A stretch of DNA of 39,683 bases from Flavobacterium sp. UGB4466 (GCF_903469665.1 NZ_CAGKLC010000042.1:1-39683); one strand, 5' to 3'. Positions 15,363-23,937 are shown, counted from the first letter of the stretch. The notes: generated by a model from the letters alone, not told the origin. Program-made: numbers and translations.

Positions 15363-17894
15363 ATGCGAAAAATTCAGATACAAATTCTTCTCTTTTTTTT
15401 ATCAGGCATTTCTCTTTCTTTTGCACAACAACCACAAAAACCAAGTTCTGTTGAAATTTACAACCAAATTAAAAAATTAAACTTTTTAGGTTCAGTATTG
15501 TACATTGCAGCGCATCCGGATGACGAAAATACCCGCCTAATTTCTTATATGGCCAATGAAGTAAATGCCAGAACAGGTTATTTGTCTTTAACTCGCGGTG
15601 ATGGTGGACAAAATTTAATTGGTCCACAATTACGCGAATTGTTAGGTGTTATCAGAACACAAGAACTAATCGAAGCCAGAAAAATTGATGGCGGTGAACA
15701 GTTTTTCTCCCGTGCAAATGATTTTGGCTATTCTAAAACCCCTGATGAAACATTAGAAATCTGGAATAAAGATAAGGTACTGGCCGATATGATTTGGACG
15801 ATCCGAAAATTTCAACCGGATGTAATCATCAACCGATTTGATCACCGTTCACCAGGTACTACCCACGGGCATCATACATCATCGGCGATGCTAAGTGTGG
15901 AAAGCTTTAAACTCACCAATGATCCGAAAACATATCCGGAACAATTAAAATATGTAAAACCCTGGCAGGTGAAACGTCAGTTTTTCAATACATCCTGGTG
16001 GTTCTACGGAAGTCAGGAAAAATTTAAAGCTGCAAATAAATCCAACTTTATTCAATTGGAAACCGGAGTTTACTATCCGGGAATTGGAAAGTCAAATCAG
16101 GAAATTGCTGCTTTAAGCCGCAGCCGTCATCAATCCCAAGGTTTTGGAAGTACCGGATCACGTGGTGACGAAACCGAATTTTTAGAACTCATCAACGGTG
16201 ATCGTCCGATAGACAAAACTAATTTATTTGAAGGAATTGATACTTCATGGAACCGCGTTAAAAACGGAAAACCTGTTGGAGATTTAATCTCTTCCATCAT
16301 CGCCAAATATGATTTCAGCAATCCGTCAGCCAGTATTCCGGATCTGATTAAAGCCTATACGATGATTGAGGCATTGGAAGACGATCACTGGAAGTCTGTA
16401 AAATCAATCGCCATCAAAAATATCATCGCTTCCTGTACCGGATTGTATCTGGAAGCGGCAGCAATTGAGCAGGAAGCCACTCCGGGAAGCACTATTAAAG
16501 TTACTCTGGAAGCCATTAACAGATCTTCAATCGAAATGCAATTAAGCAGTGTGACTTCACTACCGGATCAGAAAAGCACTCCACAAAATATACTGCTGAA
16601 AAACAATAACGATCAAAAAATAAGCTACCAAATTCAGCTTCCTACTACATTAGAATACACGCAGCCTTATTGGTTAAAAGAAAAAGCAACTGAAGGAATG
16701 TATACGGTTTCTAATCAGGAAAACATTGGTATTCCCGATATTATCAGACAAGTCAAAGTAGTTTTTAATGTCAAAATAAATGGTGTAGAAATTCCGTTCG
16801 AACGCACTGTAATCTACAAATACAATGACGGTGTAAAGGGAGAAATGTACAATTTCCTTGATATTGTTCCTGAAGTTACTACCTCAGTTCTTGAAAAAGT
16901 TTTAATTTTTGGAAGTACGAAAAGCAAGTTAGTACCGGTAAAAGTACGTGCAGGGAAAGACGGTATCAAAGGAAATCTGCAATTGGAATTACCAAAAAGC
17001 TGGAGCGTTTCTCCTAAGGAAATTCCTTTTACTTTAGAGAACAAAGGAAACGAACAGATCTTTTACTTTGAAGTTACACCACCCGTAAATCCGGAAGAAA
17101 CTGTTGCTAAAAGTATTGCTGTTGTCGATGGTAAACGTTTTGACAAAGATCAGACCATTATCGATTACAGTCATATTACCAAACAAATGGTTTTAAAACC
17201 GGCTGAGTCAAAATGCATCCGAATTGAGTTAAAAACAAATGGTGATTCGATAGCTTATATTATGGGTGCCGGTGATGAAGTTCCAGAAAGTTTAGCGCAA
17301 ATGGGATACAAAGTCAGTATTATTAAACCGGAAGAAATCACACCCGAAAAACTGGACTCCTTCAATGTTGTAATGACCGGAGTACGTGCCTATAATACTA
17401 TAAATGCTTTGGCACACAAACAAAATATCCTTTTCAACTTTGTGAAAAGTGGTAAAAACATGATTGTACAATACAATACGTACGGACAAACGGTAACCGA
17501 TCAAATTGCTCCTTATCCGTTAAAAATATCAAACGACCGTGTGACCGAAGAAAATGCTAAAATCACTTTTCTGGCTCCTAATCACCCTATTTTAAACACA
17601 CCAAACAAAATCAGTACTAAAGATTTTGAAGGCTGGAAACAAGAACAGGGTTTGTATTATCCTGATCAGTATGATCCTGCCTTTACTCCTATTCTTTCTT
17701 CACATGACAAAGGAGAATCGGCTAAAAATGGTGCTCTATTGGTGGCACCCTACGGAAAAGGATACTATATTTACACCGGTTTAAGCTTCTTTAGAGAACT
17801 GCCCGAAGGTGTTGCCGGAGCTTATCGATTGTTATCGAATATGATTTCATTAAAACAGCCCATAGAGGCTCCCAAACAGGAATTAAAAAAGTAA
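15363..17894 (+). CDS. Secreted PIG-L (LmbE-type) deacetylase
   Basis: An 843-residue exported zinc-dependent deacetylase. The signal peptide is residues 1-22 (GISLSFAQQ). The PIG-L domain spans about 42-330, with the metal motif AAHPDDEN (His51, Asp53, Asp54) and the second His site in THGHHTSS (168-174). Family members remove N-acetyl groups from amino-sugar conjugates. Residues about 370-620 are beta-rich, and about 635-825 resemble a glutamine-amidotransferase-like or ThuA-like fold (VVMTGVRAYNTIN, VKSGKNMIVQYNTYG). It is followed after 12 bp by a 35-codon gene and then an SSS transporter, suggesting periplasmic processing coupled to uptake. The substrate is unknown. Confidence 0.85.
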   Translation: MRKIQIQILLFFLSGISLSFAQQPQKPSSVEIYNQIKKLNFLGSVLYIAAHPDDENTRLISYMANEVNARTGYLSLTRGDGGQNLIGPQLRELLGVIRTQELIEARKIDGGEQFFSRANDFGYSKTPDETLEIWNKDKVLADMIWTIRKFQPDVIINRFDHRSPGTTHGHHTSSAMLSVESFKLTNDPKTYPEQLKYVKPWQVKRQFFNTSWWFYGSQEKFKAANKSNFIQLETGVYYPGIGKSNQEIAALSRSRHQSQGFGSTGSRGDETEFLELINGDRPIDKTNLFEGIDTSWNRVKNGKPVGDLISSIIAKYDFSNPSASIPDLIKAYTMIEALEDDHWKSVKSIAIKNIIASCTGLYLEAAAIEQEATPGSTIKVTLEAINRSSIEMQLSSVTSLPDQKSTPQNILLKNNNDQKISYQIQLPTTLEYTQPYWLKEKATEGMYTVSNQENIGIPDIIRQVKVVFNVKINGVEIPFERTVIYKYNDGVKGEMYNFLDIVPEVTTSVLEKVLIFGSTKSKLVPVKVRAGKDGIKGNLQLELPKSWSVSPKEIPFTLENKGNEQIFYFEVTPPVNPEETVAKSIAVVDGKRFDKDQTIIDYSHITKQMVLKPAESKCIRIELKTNGDSIAYIMGAGDEVPESLAQMGYKVSIIKPEEITPEKLDSFNVVMTGVRAYNTINALAHKQNILFNFVKSGKNMIVQYNTYGQTVTDQIAPYPLKISNDRVTEENAKITFLAPNHPILNTPNKISTKDFEGWKQEQGLYYPDQYDPAFTPILSSHDKGESAKNGALLVAPYGKGYYIYTGLSFFRELPEGVAGAYRLLSNMISLKQPIEAPKQELKK

Positions 17895-17906
17895 ACTATT
17901 CCCAAT

Positions 17907-18014
17907 ATGGAAACTAAAAAAATAAAAAAATGGAAGAAAAGCTACACTTATGTTTTAGTAGCCAACGCCATTTACATTCTGATTTTTTTCTTAATCATGA
18001 AATTATACTCATAA
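17907..18014 (+). CDS. Small single-span membrane protein preceding the SSS transporter (35 aa)
   Basis: A 35-residue frame, METKKIKKWKKSY to IMKLYS. It has eight Lys among the first 13 residues or so, then one membrane helix (YVLVANAIYILIFFLI), an inside-positive topology. It starts 12 bp after the deacetylase stop and ends 3 bp before the symporter ATG, so it is embedded in the operon and likely coupled to symporter translation. Small helices are found beside some SSS transporters, and a stabilising or regulatory subunit role is a reasonable inference. It is too short for default gene callers. Confidence 0.75.
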   Translation: METKKIKKWKKSYTYVLVANAIYILIFFLIMKLYS

Positions 18015-18017
18015 CTT

Positions 18018-19751
18018 ATGCAGCTATTTGATTGGATCGTACTGATCGTTACTCTTTTATTCATCGTTGGGTACGGCTCTTGGAAAACCAAAGGAAGTAA
18101 AAACGTCGAAGATTTTATTCTTGGAAACAACGAAACTCCCTGGTATACCGTCGGACTATCCGTTATGGCCACTCAAGCCAGTGCTATTACTTTTCTTTCG
18201 ACTCCAGGACAGGCCTATCATGACGGAATGGGTTTCATACAGTTCTATTTTGGACTGCCAATTGCCATGATTGTCATTTGTGTGACTTTTATTCCTCTTT
18301 ATCATAAAAATAAAGTATTTACCGCTTATGAGTTTCTGGAAAAGAGATTCGATTTAAAAACCCGTTCCCTGGCTGCCATTTTATTTTTAGTTCAGAGAGG
18401 TTTAGGAACCGGTTTAACCATTTATGCACCGGCGATTATTCTCTCGGCTCTTTTGGGATGGAATTTAACTCTAATGAACATTATAATTGGGGTTATGGTT
18501 ATCATTTATACCTTTTCCGGAGGAACAAAGGCAGTAAACGTGACTCAGAAGCAGCAAATGTTTGTAATCATGTCGGGAATGTTTATCACTTTTTTCCTGA
18601 TTCTGCACTACCTGCCAAACGATATGACTTTTACCAGTGCGCTGCACATTGCCGGAGCCAACGATAAAATGAATATTGTCGATTTCTCTTTTGATCCGGA
18701 AGAAAAATATACTTTCTGGAGTGGAATCACTGGTGGTTTTTTCCTCGCTCTTGCCTATTTCGGAACCGATCAATCGCAGGTTGGTCGCTATTTATCCGGA
18801 AAATCAGTTCGTGAAAGTCAAATGGGACTAATCATGAATGGACTTTTAAAGGTTCCTATGCAATTCTTTATTCTGCTGACCGGAGTTATGGTTTTTGTCT
18901 TTTTTCAGTTCAATCCCGTTCCGTTAAATTTCAATCCCAACAATAAAATTGTCATCGAAAAATCACCTTACAAAGAGGAATACCATGCTTTAGAGAAAAA
19001 ACTAAGCAGTTTATCGGAAGACAAAAAAGTGATCAATTTATTATACATCGACCAGCTGAATCAGGATTTCGACAATCCGATTTTACGAAAAGAACTGGTT
19101 ACATTGTCCAATAAAGAAAAAGACCTTCGTGACCGTGCCAAAGAAATCATTTCCAAGGCTGATAGCAACAGTGAAACTAATGATAAAGATTACGTCTTCT
19201 TTCATTTTATTCTCAATTACTTGCCAAAAGGACTAATTGGCCTACTTTTAGCCGTAATTCTTTCAGCCGCAATGTCTTCAACGGCTTCAGGGTTAAATGC
19301 TTTAGCGTCGACGACTGCCATTGATATTTACAAAAGAAATCTGAAAACTGAAAAATCAGAGAAACATTATCTGAACGCGACCAAGTTTTTCACCTTATTC
19401 TGGGGAATTGTAGCGATACTTTTTGCCTGCGTGGGAACTTTGTTCGAAAACTTAATTCAATTGGTAAACATTATTGGATCTATTTTCTACGGAACCGTTC
19501 TGGGCATCTTTTTAGTCGGCTTCTATCTCCGACGCGTAAAGGCCAAAGCCATGTTTTATAGCGCTATAATCAGTCAGCTTACCATATTTATCATTTATTA
19601 TTTTATGATTGCAATTTACCCGAGCGGTCAGGAAAAACTGGGGTACTTATGGTTGAATTTCATTGGAGCCATTCTGACAATTGTTCTCTCATTATTCATG
19701 CAGCTGGCCTTTTTTAGAAATGAACCGGACGCAGAGGAAATCATTATCTAG
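18018..19751 (+). CDS. Sodium:solute symporter (SSS family)
   Basis: A 577-residue inner-membrane transporter of the SSS family with about 13 or 14 helices, using the Na+ gradient to import a solute. Recognisable parts are the opening WIVLIVTLLFIVGYG, the early loop FILGNNETPWYTVGLSVMATQASAITFLS (unwound helix and Na-site region), GTDQSQVGRYLSGK, and AAMSSTASGLNALAST near 418-433 (Na2-site helix). An unusual charged loop of roughly 80 residues (about 315-395) interrupts helices 8 and 9. The substrate is not readable from sequence; the PIG-L deacetylase upstream hints at an amino sugar or its conjugate. A terminator follows at 19816. Confidence 0.9.
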   Translation: MQLFDWIVLIVTLLFIVGYGSWKTKGSKNVEDFILGNNETPWYTVGLSVMATQASAITFLSTPGQAYHDGMGFIQFYFGLPIAMIVICVTFIPLYHKNKVFTAYEFLEKRFDLKTRSLAAILFLVQRGLGTGLTIYAPAIILSALLGWNLTLMNIIIGVMVIIYTFSGGTKAVNVTQKQQMFVIMSGMFITFFLILHYLPNDMTFTSALHIAGANDKMNIVDFSFDPEEKYTFWSGITGGFFLALAYFGTDQSQVGRYLSGKSVRESQMGLIMNGLLKVPMQFFILLTGVMVFVFFQFNPVPLNFNPNNKIVIEKSPYKEEYHALEKKLSSLSEDKKVINLLYIDQLNQDFDNPILRKELVTLSNKEKDLRDRAKEIISKADSNSETNDKDYVFFHFILNYLPKGLIGLLLAVILSAAMSSTASGLNALASTTAIDIYKRNLKTEKSEKHYLNATKFFTLFWGIVAILFACVGTLFENLIQLVNIIGSIFYGTVLGIFLVGFYLRRVKAKAMFYSAIISQLTIFIIYYFMIAIYPSGQEKLGYLWLNFIGAILTIVLSLFMQLAFFRNEPDAEEIII

Positions 19752-19815
19752 TAATTCTAAAACCTGAATTTAGCATACAGCCTTTTCAAGTTAAAAAAAT
19801 TAAACCCAGACAATT

Positions 19816-19862
19816 AAAAAATAATCTTCTAAATTTGATTTTGGAAGATTATTTTTTTTTTA
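19816..19862 (+). terminator. Terminator of the PIG-L/SSS operon
   Basis: A 14-bp inverted repeat (19816-19829 and 19844-19857; core ATAATCTTC) is followed by more T residues, 64 bp past the symporter stop. Confidence 0.85.
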
Positions 19863-19943
19863 TAAGCTGTAGTGGATAATCTGGTAATTCAAAACCATCT
19901 AACAACTAACATTTTACTTCAGCTAATTCTTCGACAAAATTTT

Positions 19944-19951
19944 TATCTTTG
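19944..19951 (+). promoter_or_regulatory. -7 promoter box of the four-helix-bundle protein gene
   Basis: TATCTTTG matches TAnnTTTG exactly, 28 bp before the ATG at 19980. No clear -33 element is visible. Confidence 0.5.
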
Positions 19952-19979
19952 AGAAAGCAACCGTTTAAATTCCAACGCT

Positions 19980-20609
19980 ATGAAAGATTTGAAAAAATAC
20001 AGCAATAAGACTAAAGCTGCTTTTATTTTATTGATTGTAATGCTTCTAATTCTTCTGGGGAATTTCAATACACTTCTAAATTCAAAAAATGTAAATGAAA
20101 ATATTAACGCAATTTACAAAGACCGCTTAGTGGTTGCACATTACATTTTTCAATACTCCAAAGAACTCCATTTTATAAAATCGGAAGCCGAAAAACTGGA
20201 TTTAAGCGATACTATCAAAAAAGACGAAATCATTCAGACATTAAATATTATCCACACCATTGACGATTTATATGCCAAAACTGTACTGACCGATACGGAA
20301 AAACAGTATTTCGATGCTTTTTTAAATTCCTGTAAAGAAATAAACCATCAGGTTGCTGCCAAAAACTGGAATAAAATTGCCGTTTCAAGCAATGAAGCTC
20401 TAAAAACCTTAGAAGCTTTATCCCAAATTCAGATTCAGGAAGGAAAAGCAAAACTCGCGAGTGCCAATGCGATGTACAGTAAAAACAATAGTCTTGGGCA
20501 ATTGCAAATTGCACTTCTCATTATTTTGGGCAGCATCACAGTTTACCTTTTGATTGTCAAGAAAATTAAAAAAAGCATTAAAATTCCTGAGCCGCCAAGT
20601 TTGAACTAA
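19980..20609 (+). CDS. Orphan MCP-type four-helix-bundle membrane protein
   Basis: A 209-residue protein with two membrane helices (about 13-33 and 173-192) framing a mostly helical periplasmic domain. It resembles the four-helix-bundle sensory domain of chemoreceptors and histidine kinases. It lacks any HAMP, kinase or methyl-accepting domain after the second helix (only KKIKKSIKIPEPPSLN). It therefore cannot signal alone in a known way; it may act with a separate partner or be a truncated receptor. It is monocistronic, and its function is unassigned. Confidence 0.72.
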   Translation: MKDLKKYSNKTKAAFILLIVMLLILLGNFNTLLNSKNVNENINAIYKDRLVVAHYIFQYSKELHFIKSEAEKLDLSDTIKKDEIIQTLNIIHTIDDLYAKTVLTDTEKQYFDAFLNSCKEINHQVAAKNWNKIAVSSNEALKTLEALSQIQIQEGKAKLASANAMYSKNNSLGQLQIALLIILGSITVYLLIVKKIKKSIKIPEPPSLN

Positions 20610-21004
20610 TTTTAGGATGTGTTCTCATTAAGAATGTTACGAATTTAATGCGCTGAGTTTTACGGATTCGTTTCACAAAAATACAGATTTGTTTTTTTAG
20701 CATTTTAACCAATATTGTGCTCATTTGGCACAAGAAACTGTATTACTCTTTAAAATCAAACATTTACAAACTTTTCCCCGATAAATTATGTCGCTCCTTC
20801 GGAGCTTTTTATTGTATTGGATAATTTTGTTATGGCTATAACTATTTCGCTCCTTCGGAGCTTGACCAGAAATTTTCCTTCATGAGAATGATACATGAAA
20901 AAATCCGTGTTAATCCGCGTTTTCGTGAAACGAATCCGCTACATCCGCGTCTAAAACCGAGGTATATAACTCCATTTCAATATCAATGTCAGAACTAATG
21001 CTAT
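20610..21004. repeat. Gene-free repeat region with inverted 14-bp ends
   Basis: No gene is seen in these 395 bases. A perfect 14-bp inverted repeat (20663-20676 CGGATTCGTTTCAC and 20925-20938) bounds a 276-bp block. Inside are two identical 17-bp copies of TCGCTCCTTCGGAGCTT (20791-20807 and 20847-20863), each a small hairpin (GCTCC/GGAGC), and the motif AATCCGTGTTAATCCGCGT at about 20901-20920. Such sequences are familiar from Flavobacterium intergenic regions. The block looks like a non-coding repeat or MITE-like element; no transposase is present. Confidence 0.6.
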
Positions 21005-21418
21005 CTACTTCAATTTCCTGTCCTCTTCTTTAATTGGCAAGTCATTTATACTGGCGAATCGCTTCTGCATAAGTCCGTTAGCATCAAACTCCCAGTTTTC
21101 ATTTCCGTAGGCTCTGAACCAGTTTCCATCCGGAGTCTGATATTCGTACTCAAATCGCACGGCAATTCTGTTTTCTGTATGTGCCCAATATTCTTTTTTG
21201 AGTTTGTAATGTCTTTCCTTCTCCCATTTTTGAGTCAAAAAGCGAATGATAGCCTCTCTTCCATTGACAAACTGATCTCTGTTTCGCCATTCGCTATCAA
21301 CGGTATACGCTTTTGAAACACGCTCAGGATCCTGACTGTTCCAGGCGTCTTCTGCCAATTGAATTTTTTCTAATGCCGTTTCATAAGTAAAAGGCGGCAA
21401 TGGTAACTTCTGTTCCAT
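21005..21418 (-). CDS. DUF1348 (NTF2/SnoaL-like) protein
   Basis: A 137-residue protein of the nuclear transport factor 2-like fold, DUF1348 subgroup. The sequence is close to the family throughout: [22 protein letters not shown] at the start, [14 protein letters not shown], then [20 protein letters not shown] and the ending FASINDLPI. Fold members include isomerases, dehydratases and non-catalytic ligand binders; none can be assigned. It starts 2 bp after the stop of the TetR gene on the same strand, so the pair is almost certainly co-transcribed and probably under the operator at 21990-22013. Confidence 0.85.
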   Translation of the reverse strand: MEQKLPLPPFTYETALEKIQLAEDAWNSQDPERVSKAYTVDSEWRNRDQFVNGREAIIRFLTQKWEKERHYKLKKEYWAHTENRIAVRFEYEYQTPDGNWFRAYGNENWEFDANGLMQKRFASINDLPIKEEDRKLK

Positions 21419-21420
21419 AA

Positions 21421-21945
21421 CTATAAAATTAAAGTTTGAATTATTTTCTTGGATTGCTCGATAAGATGATTTGATTGGAATAACTGACTTTCGATGATAC
21501 AGCTTTCAAACAGTAAATAAATATGATCTGCCAAAAGCTCATTTTCAATCTCCGCTTTAAAGTAATTTCGTAAGTCTGATTTATGGCTTTGAATGACACT
21601 CAGTACTTTCTCATTATCTGAAGGTATTTCTGAAAGTAGGTTCAAAAAACTACATCCTCTGAAATTTTCCTTTTGATTCATGGCTATTAAAAAGTCAAAA
21701 GAAGCCAAAACTTTTAATTTAGAATCTTTTTGATCTGAAGTGAATTGTTCCAACTTTGCAAACCAATATTCATGACGCCACTCTAAAAAGGCGACACATA
21801 AATCTTCTTTTGATTTAAAATGTTGATAAAAACTCGCTTTTGCCACTTTCGCTTCTTCAATAATCTGATTTATACCTGTGGAATTATATCCTTGGGTATG
21901 AAACAAAACGGAGGCTTTATCTAAAATTCGTTCTTTGGGCTGCAT
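21421..21945 (-). CDS. TetR/AcrR-family transcriptional repressor
   Basis: A 174-residue regulator. The N-terminal helix-turn-helix (about 1-50) is canonical: [45 protein letters not shown], shown here only as a landmark of the family (ILDKASVLF, then [13 protein letters not shown]). The C-terminal helical domain (60-174) would bind an effector. It heads a two-gene operon with the DUF1348 protein. A near-perfect palindrome overlaps its promoter (21990-22013), so autorepression is likely. TetR repressors usually sense small hydrophobic or toxic molecules; the effector here is unknown. Confidence 0.9.
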   Translation of the reverse strand: MQPKERILDKASVLFHTQGYNSTGINQIIEEAKVAKASFYQHFKSKEDLCVAFLEWRHEYWFAKLEQFTSDQKDSKLKVLASFDFLIAMNQKENFRGCSFLNLLSEIPSDNEKVLSVIQSHKSDLRNYFKAEIENELLADHIYLLFESCIIESQLFQSNHLIEQSKKIIQTLIL

Positions 21946-21967
21946 GTTTGGTTTACGTTTGGAAGTA

Positions 21968-21975
21968 CAAATGTA
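21968..21975 (-). promoter_or_regulatory. -7 box of the TetR operon
   Basis: On the - strand TACATTTG matches TAnnTTTG, 22 bp before the ATG at 21945. The -33 region falls inside the palindrome at 21990-22013. Confidence 0.5.
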
Positions 21976-21989
21976 AACAATTTTTAATA

Positions 21990-22013
21990 AAAACAGACAG
22001 GTCTGTCTGTTTT
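21990..22013. promoter_or_regulatory. Probable TetR operator palindrome
   Basis: Two 11-bp arms (AAAACAGACAG and its complement) are separated by GT. The site lies 45-68 bp upstream of the tetR start and covers the predicted -33 region. Each arm contains a direct repeat of CAGA/ACAG type, giving the ACAGACNNGTCTGT look of TetR operators. Downstream DNA (22035-22080) contains the low-complexity motif CCGCAAAGAACGCGAAGG/TTTACGCAAAG seen in flavobacterial intergenic DNA. Confidence 0.7.
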
Positions 22014-22122
22014 AAATAAATCTTCTATTTTTTTTAACCGCAAAGAACGCGAAGGTTTACGCAAAGCACGCCAGGGTGAATTCTGAAATATTTTTTTAAG
22101 ACTTCCCAAGCAATACTAAATA

Positions 22123-22177
22123 AAAAATCCAAATCCCAAATCCCAATTGAACATTGGAATCTGGAATTTGGATTTTT
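22123..22177. terminator. Long hairpin terminator between the DUF2911 and tetR units
   Basis: Arms of 25 bp with three mismatches (22123-22147 and 22153-22177) are built from repeats of CCAAATCC and GGAATTTGG around a 5-nt loop, with A tracts left and T tracts right. It can stop - strand transcription from the DUF2911 gene ending at 22209. A related hairpin occurs at 34056-34095. Confidence 0.7.
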
Positions 22178-22208
22178 AAAATTTAGAATTTAATAATTCA
22201 GTGAATTA

Positions 22209-23051
22209 TTATCTGCTCCACTCAGCGATACTGTCTTTATTTAATTTTACGTAGTCTTGATTTTTAGCAGCTTCTGCAGCAGCAAGGGAAATTTTAGCGG
22301 TTTCAATTGCTCCTTTTTTATCTCCTTGTTTTGCCTGAATTTGCGATTTCAATCTTAAAATGTAATATGGTTTATCAGCGCTAAGGTCTAATGATTTATC
22401 TATATAAGTTCTGGCAGTTTCGATGTTTCCGTTTGCCTGAAACAAGTAAGTTGCAGCTGAAAAATAATCGTTTGAACTTGGTCCTCCTAAAACTTTCTCA
22501 ATACTTGCCGTAGCCGTTTTTGCAGTTGGTACTTCAAACTTTAATGCTACATGAGAATTTTCCCAGGACATTTCTAAATAACCGTAGTTTGGGTCTAAAC
22601 CATTAATTCCAATAGTAAAAGTCTCTACCGGAGTTGGCAATGCATCTTCTTTTACCGTGGTTCTCAAAGCTACATAAGCATCACTCCAGTTTTCAGGTAA
22701 TCCCCAGTTATCAGTAGAAAGGTAAAAAATAACTTCCCAGCTTTCAATTTTAGGAATCGTATAAATTGCATATTTACCTTTTTTCAATGTTTTCCCGTCG
22801 ATCACTACATCATCACTAAAATTAATGATCGTGTTTTCATTAGCTCCGGTTCTCCATAATTTTCCAAACGGAACCAGATTTCCAAATACAGCTCTTCCTC
22901 TGGCACCCGGTCTTGAATAGGTAACTTCAACGTCAGTCAATCCAACGGTTTGCTTGATATATCCTTTAGGACTCGCTTGCGGAGTTTTTATTTGTGCTTC
23001 TGTAGCAAAAGGAGCCAAAACAATGGCTAATGCGATAAGTAGTTTTTTCAT
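22209..23051 (-). CDS. Exported DUF2911 protein with TPR-like C-terminus
   Basis: A 280-residue protein with a signal peptide (residues 1-19, APFATEAQ). Residues about 25-170 match DUF2911 (SPKGYIKQTVGLTDVEVTYSRPGARGR region, GKLWRTGANENT, GKYAIYTIP, WGLPENWSDAY). Residues about 185-280 are helical and TPR-like (AATYLFQANGNIETARTYID, KGAIETAKISLAAAEAA). DUF2911 proteins are frequent in Bacteroidota and have no established function; the fold is beta-sandwich-like. The gene stands alone with a hairpin terminator downstream. A -7 box candidate TAAATTTG lies on the - strand at 23082-23075. Confidence 0.85.
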   Translation of the reverse strand: MKKLLIALAIVLAPFATEAQIKTPQASPKGYIKQTVGLTDVEVTYSRPGARGRAVFGNLVPFGKLWRTGANENTIINFSDDVVIDGKTLKKGKYAIYTIPKIESWEVIFYLSTDNWGLPENWSDAYVALRTTVKEDALPTPVETFTIGINGLDPNYGYLEMSWENSHVALKFEVPTAKTATASIEKVLGGPSSNDYFSAATYLFQANGNIETARTYIDKSLDLSADKPYYILRLKSQIQAKQGDKKGAIETAKISLAAAEAAKNQDYVKLNKDSIAEWSR

Positions 23052-23074
23052 TTTGTTAGTTTATTTTGTTCCCT

Positions 23075-23082
23075 CAAATTTA
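23075..23082 (-). promoter_or_regulatory. -7 box of the DUF2911 gene
   Basis: TAAATTTG on the - strand matches TAnnTTTG and lies 23 bp upstream of the ATG at 23051. No matching -33 TTG is seen. Confidence 0.45.
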
Positions 23083-23121
23083 CAAATTCAATTAGCGAAT
23101 AAATGTTAAATTTAACTTAAT

Positions 23122-23784
23122 TCAAGCGTCTAACTGTGATATTTTTTGCGCATTCAGCTCACTAAAGTGATTGATAATCAAATCAGCATCTGATAAATCC
23201 TGTAATTTCGAATGATGACTGTTATACCCTACACAATATACGCCAGCGCCTTTTGCTGCTTTCACTCCATTTGTACTGTCTTCAATGATAATACAGTTTT
23301 CTTTTGGAGTTTTCGATAGCGAAGCTGCATGCACAAAAATGGCCGGATTTGGCTTAGATTGCGGAAAATCTTCACCACTGACAATATCGGTAAAATACTG
23401 GTGCAAATTGAATCTGGTAAACACACGTTCAATCGTTACTTTTGAAGCCGAAGAAGCCAAAATTAACTGTATTCCGTTAGCGTATAGATCTTTGATCAAA
23501 TCTTCAACACCTTCTAATAAGTACAAATCTTCTTTGGTATCAAAGGCGTCATTAAAAATATTTCTTTTTCGTTGGATTAAATCTTCAACTTCGTGCTCAA
23601 TTGTTGGAAAAAGCTCTTTTAGAGTCTGAAAGGTATTTCGTGTCGAAAATCCGGTAAACGAAGTGTACATCTCTTCCGTTACTGTAATATTCAGTTCGGT
23701 AAATTGTTTGTAATAAGCATAACGATGTACAGGTTCAGTGTCTACAATGACACCATCCATATCGAAGATTACTGTTTTTATCAT
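23122..23784 (-). CDS. HAD-superfamily phosphatase or phosphoglucomutase-like protein
   Basis: A 220-residue HAD hydrolase with a C1 helical cap (subfamily IA, beta-phosphoglucomutase-like). Motif I is VIFDMDGVIVDTEP (Asp8, Asp10); the acidic residue after it and the following cap are typical. Motif II Ser is in LASSASK, the Lys of motif III in PQSKPNPAIF, and motif IV acidic residues in IIEDSTNGVKAA. Members are sugar phosphatases or beta-phosphoglucomutases; the substrate is not determined, and no maltose or trehalose gene is adjacent. It lies downstream of tcdA on the same strand but is separated by a 153-bp repeat-rich hairpin region. Confidence 0.87.
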   Translation of the reverse strand: MIKTVIFDMDGVIVDTEPVHRYAYYKQFTELNITVTEEMYTSFTGFSTRNTFQTLKELFPTIEHEVEDLIQRKRNIFNDAFDTKEDLYLLEGVEDLIKDLYANGIQLILASSASKVTIERVFTRFNLHQYFTDIVSGEDFPQSKPNPAIFVHAASLSKTPKENCIIIEDSTNGVKAAKGAGVYCVGYNSHHSKLQDLSDADLIINHFSELNAQKISQLDA

Positions 23785-23795
23785 TTTTTTTTAGT

Positions 23796-23935
23796 TACTA
23801 AGGTTGTGAGGGGCTAAGGTTCTAAGTTTTTTTCTTAAGGTACTAAGGTACTGAGATTCTAAGGTTCTGAGTTTTTTTTCTGAAACTTATTTACTAAAGA
23901 CTTAGTACCTCAGAACCTTAGTATCTTAGAACCTT
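23796..23935. repeat. Inverted arrays of a degenerate octamer (ACTAAGGT/TCTGAGTT)
   Basis: The whole gap between tcdA and the HAD gene is built of 8-base units. The left array (about 23796-23871) reads ACTAAGGT, TGTGAGGG, GCTAAGGT, TCTAAGTT, then ACTAAGGT, ACTGAGAT, TCTAAGGT, TCTGAGTT. The right array (about 23895-23935) is the reverse complement of the same units, so the region can form a long imperfect hairpin around a T-rich loop. A further copy lies at 8400-8437. Confidence 0.7.
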
Positions 23936-23937
23936 TT

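Noticed and set aside
20791..20863. A CRISPR array from the TCGCTCCTTCGGAGCTT copies.
   Set aside because: There are only two copies, no further unit at regular spacing, and no cas genes.
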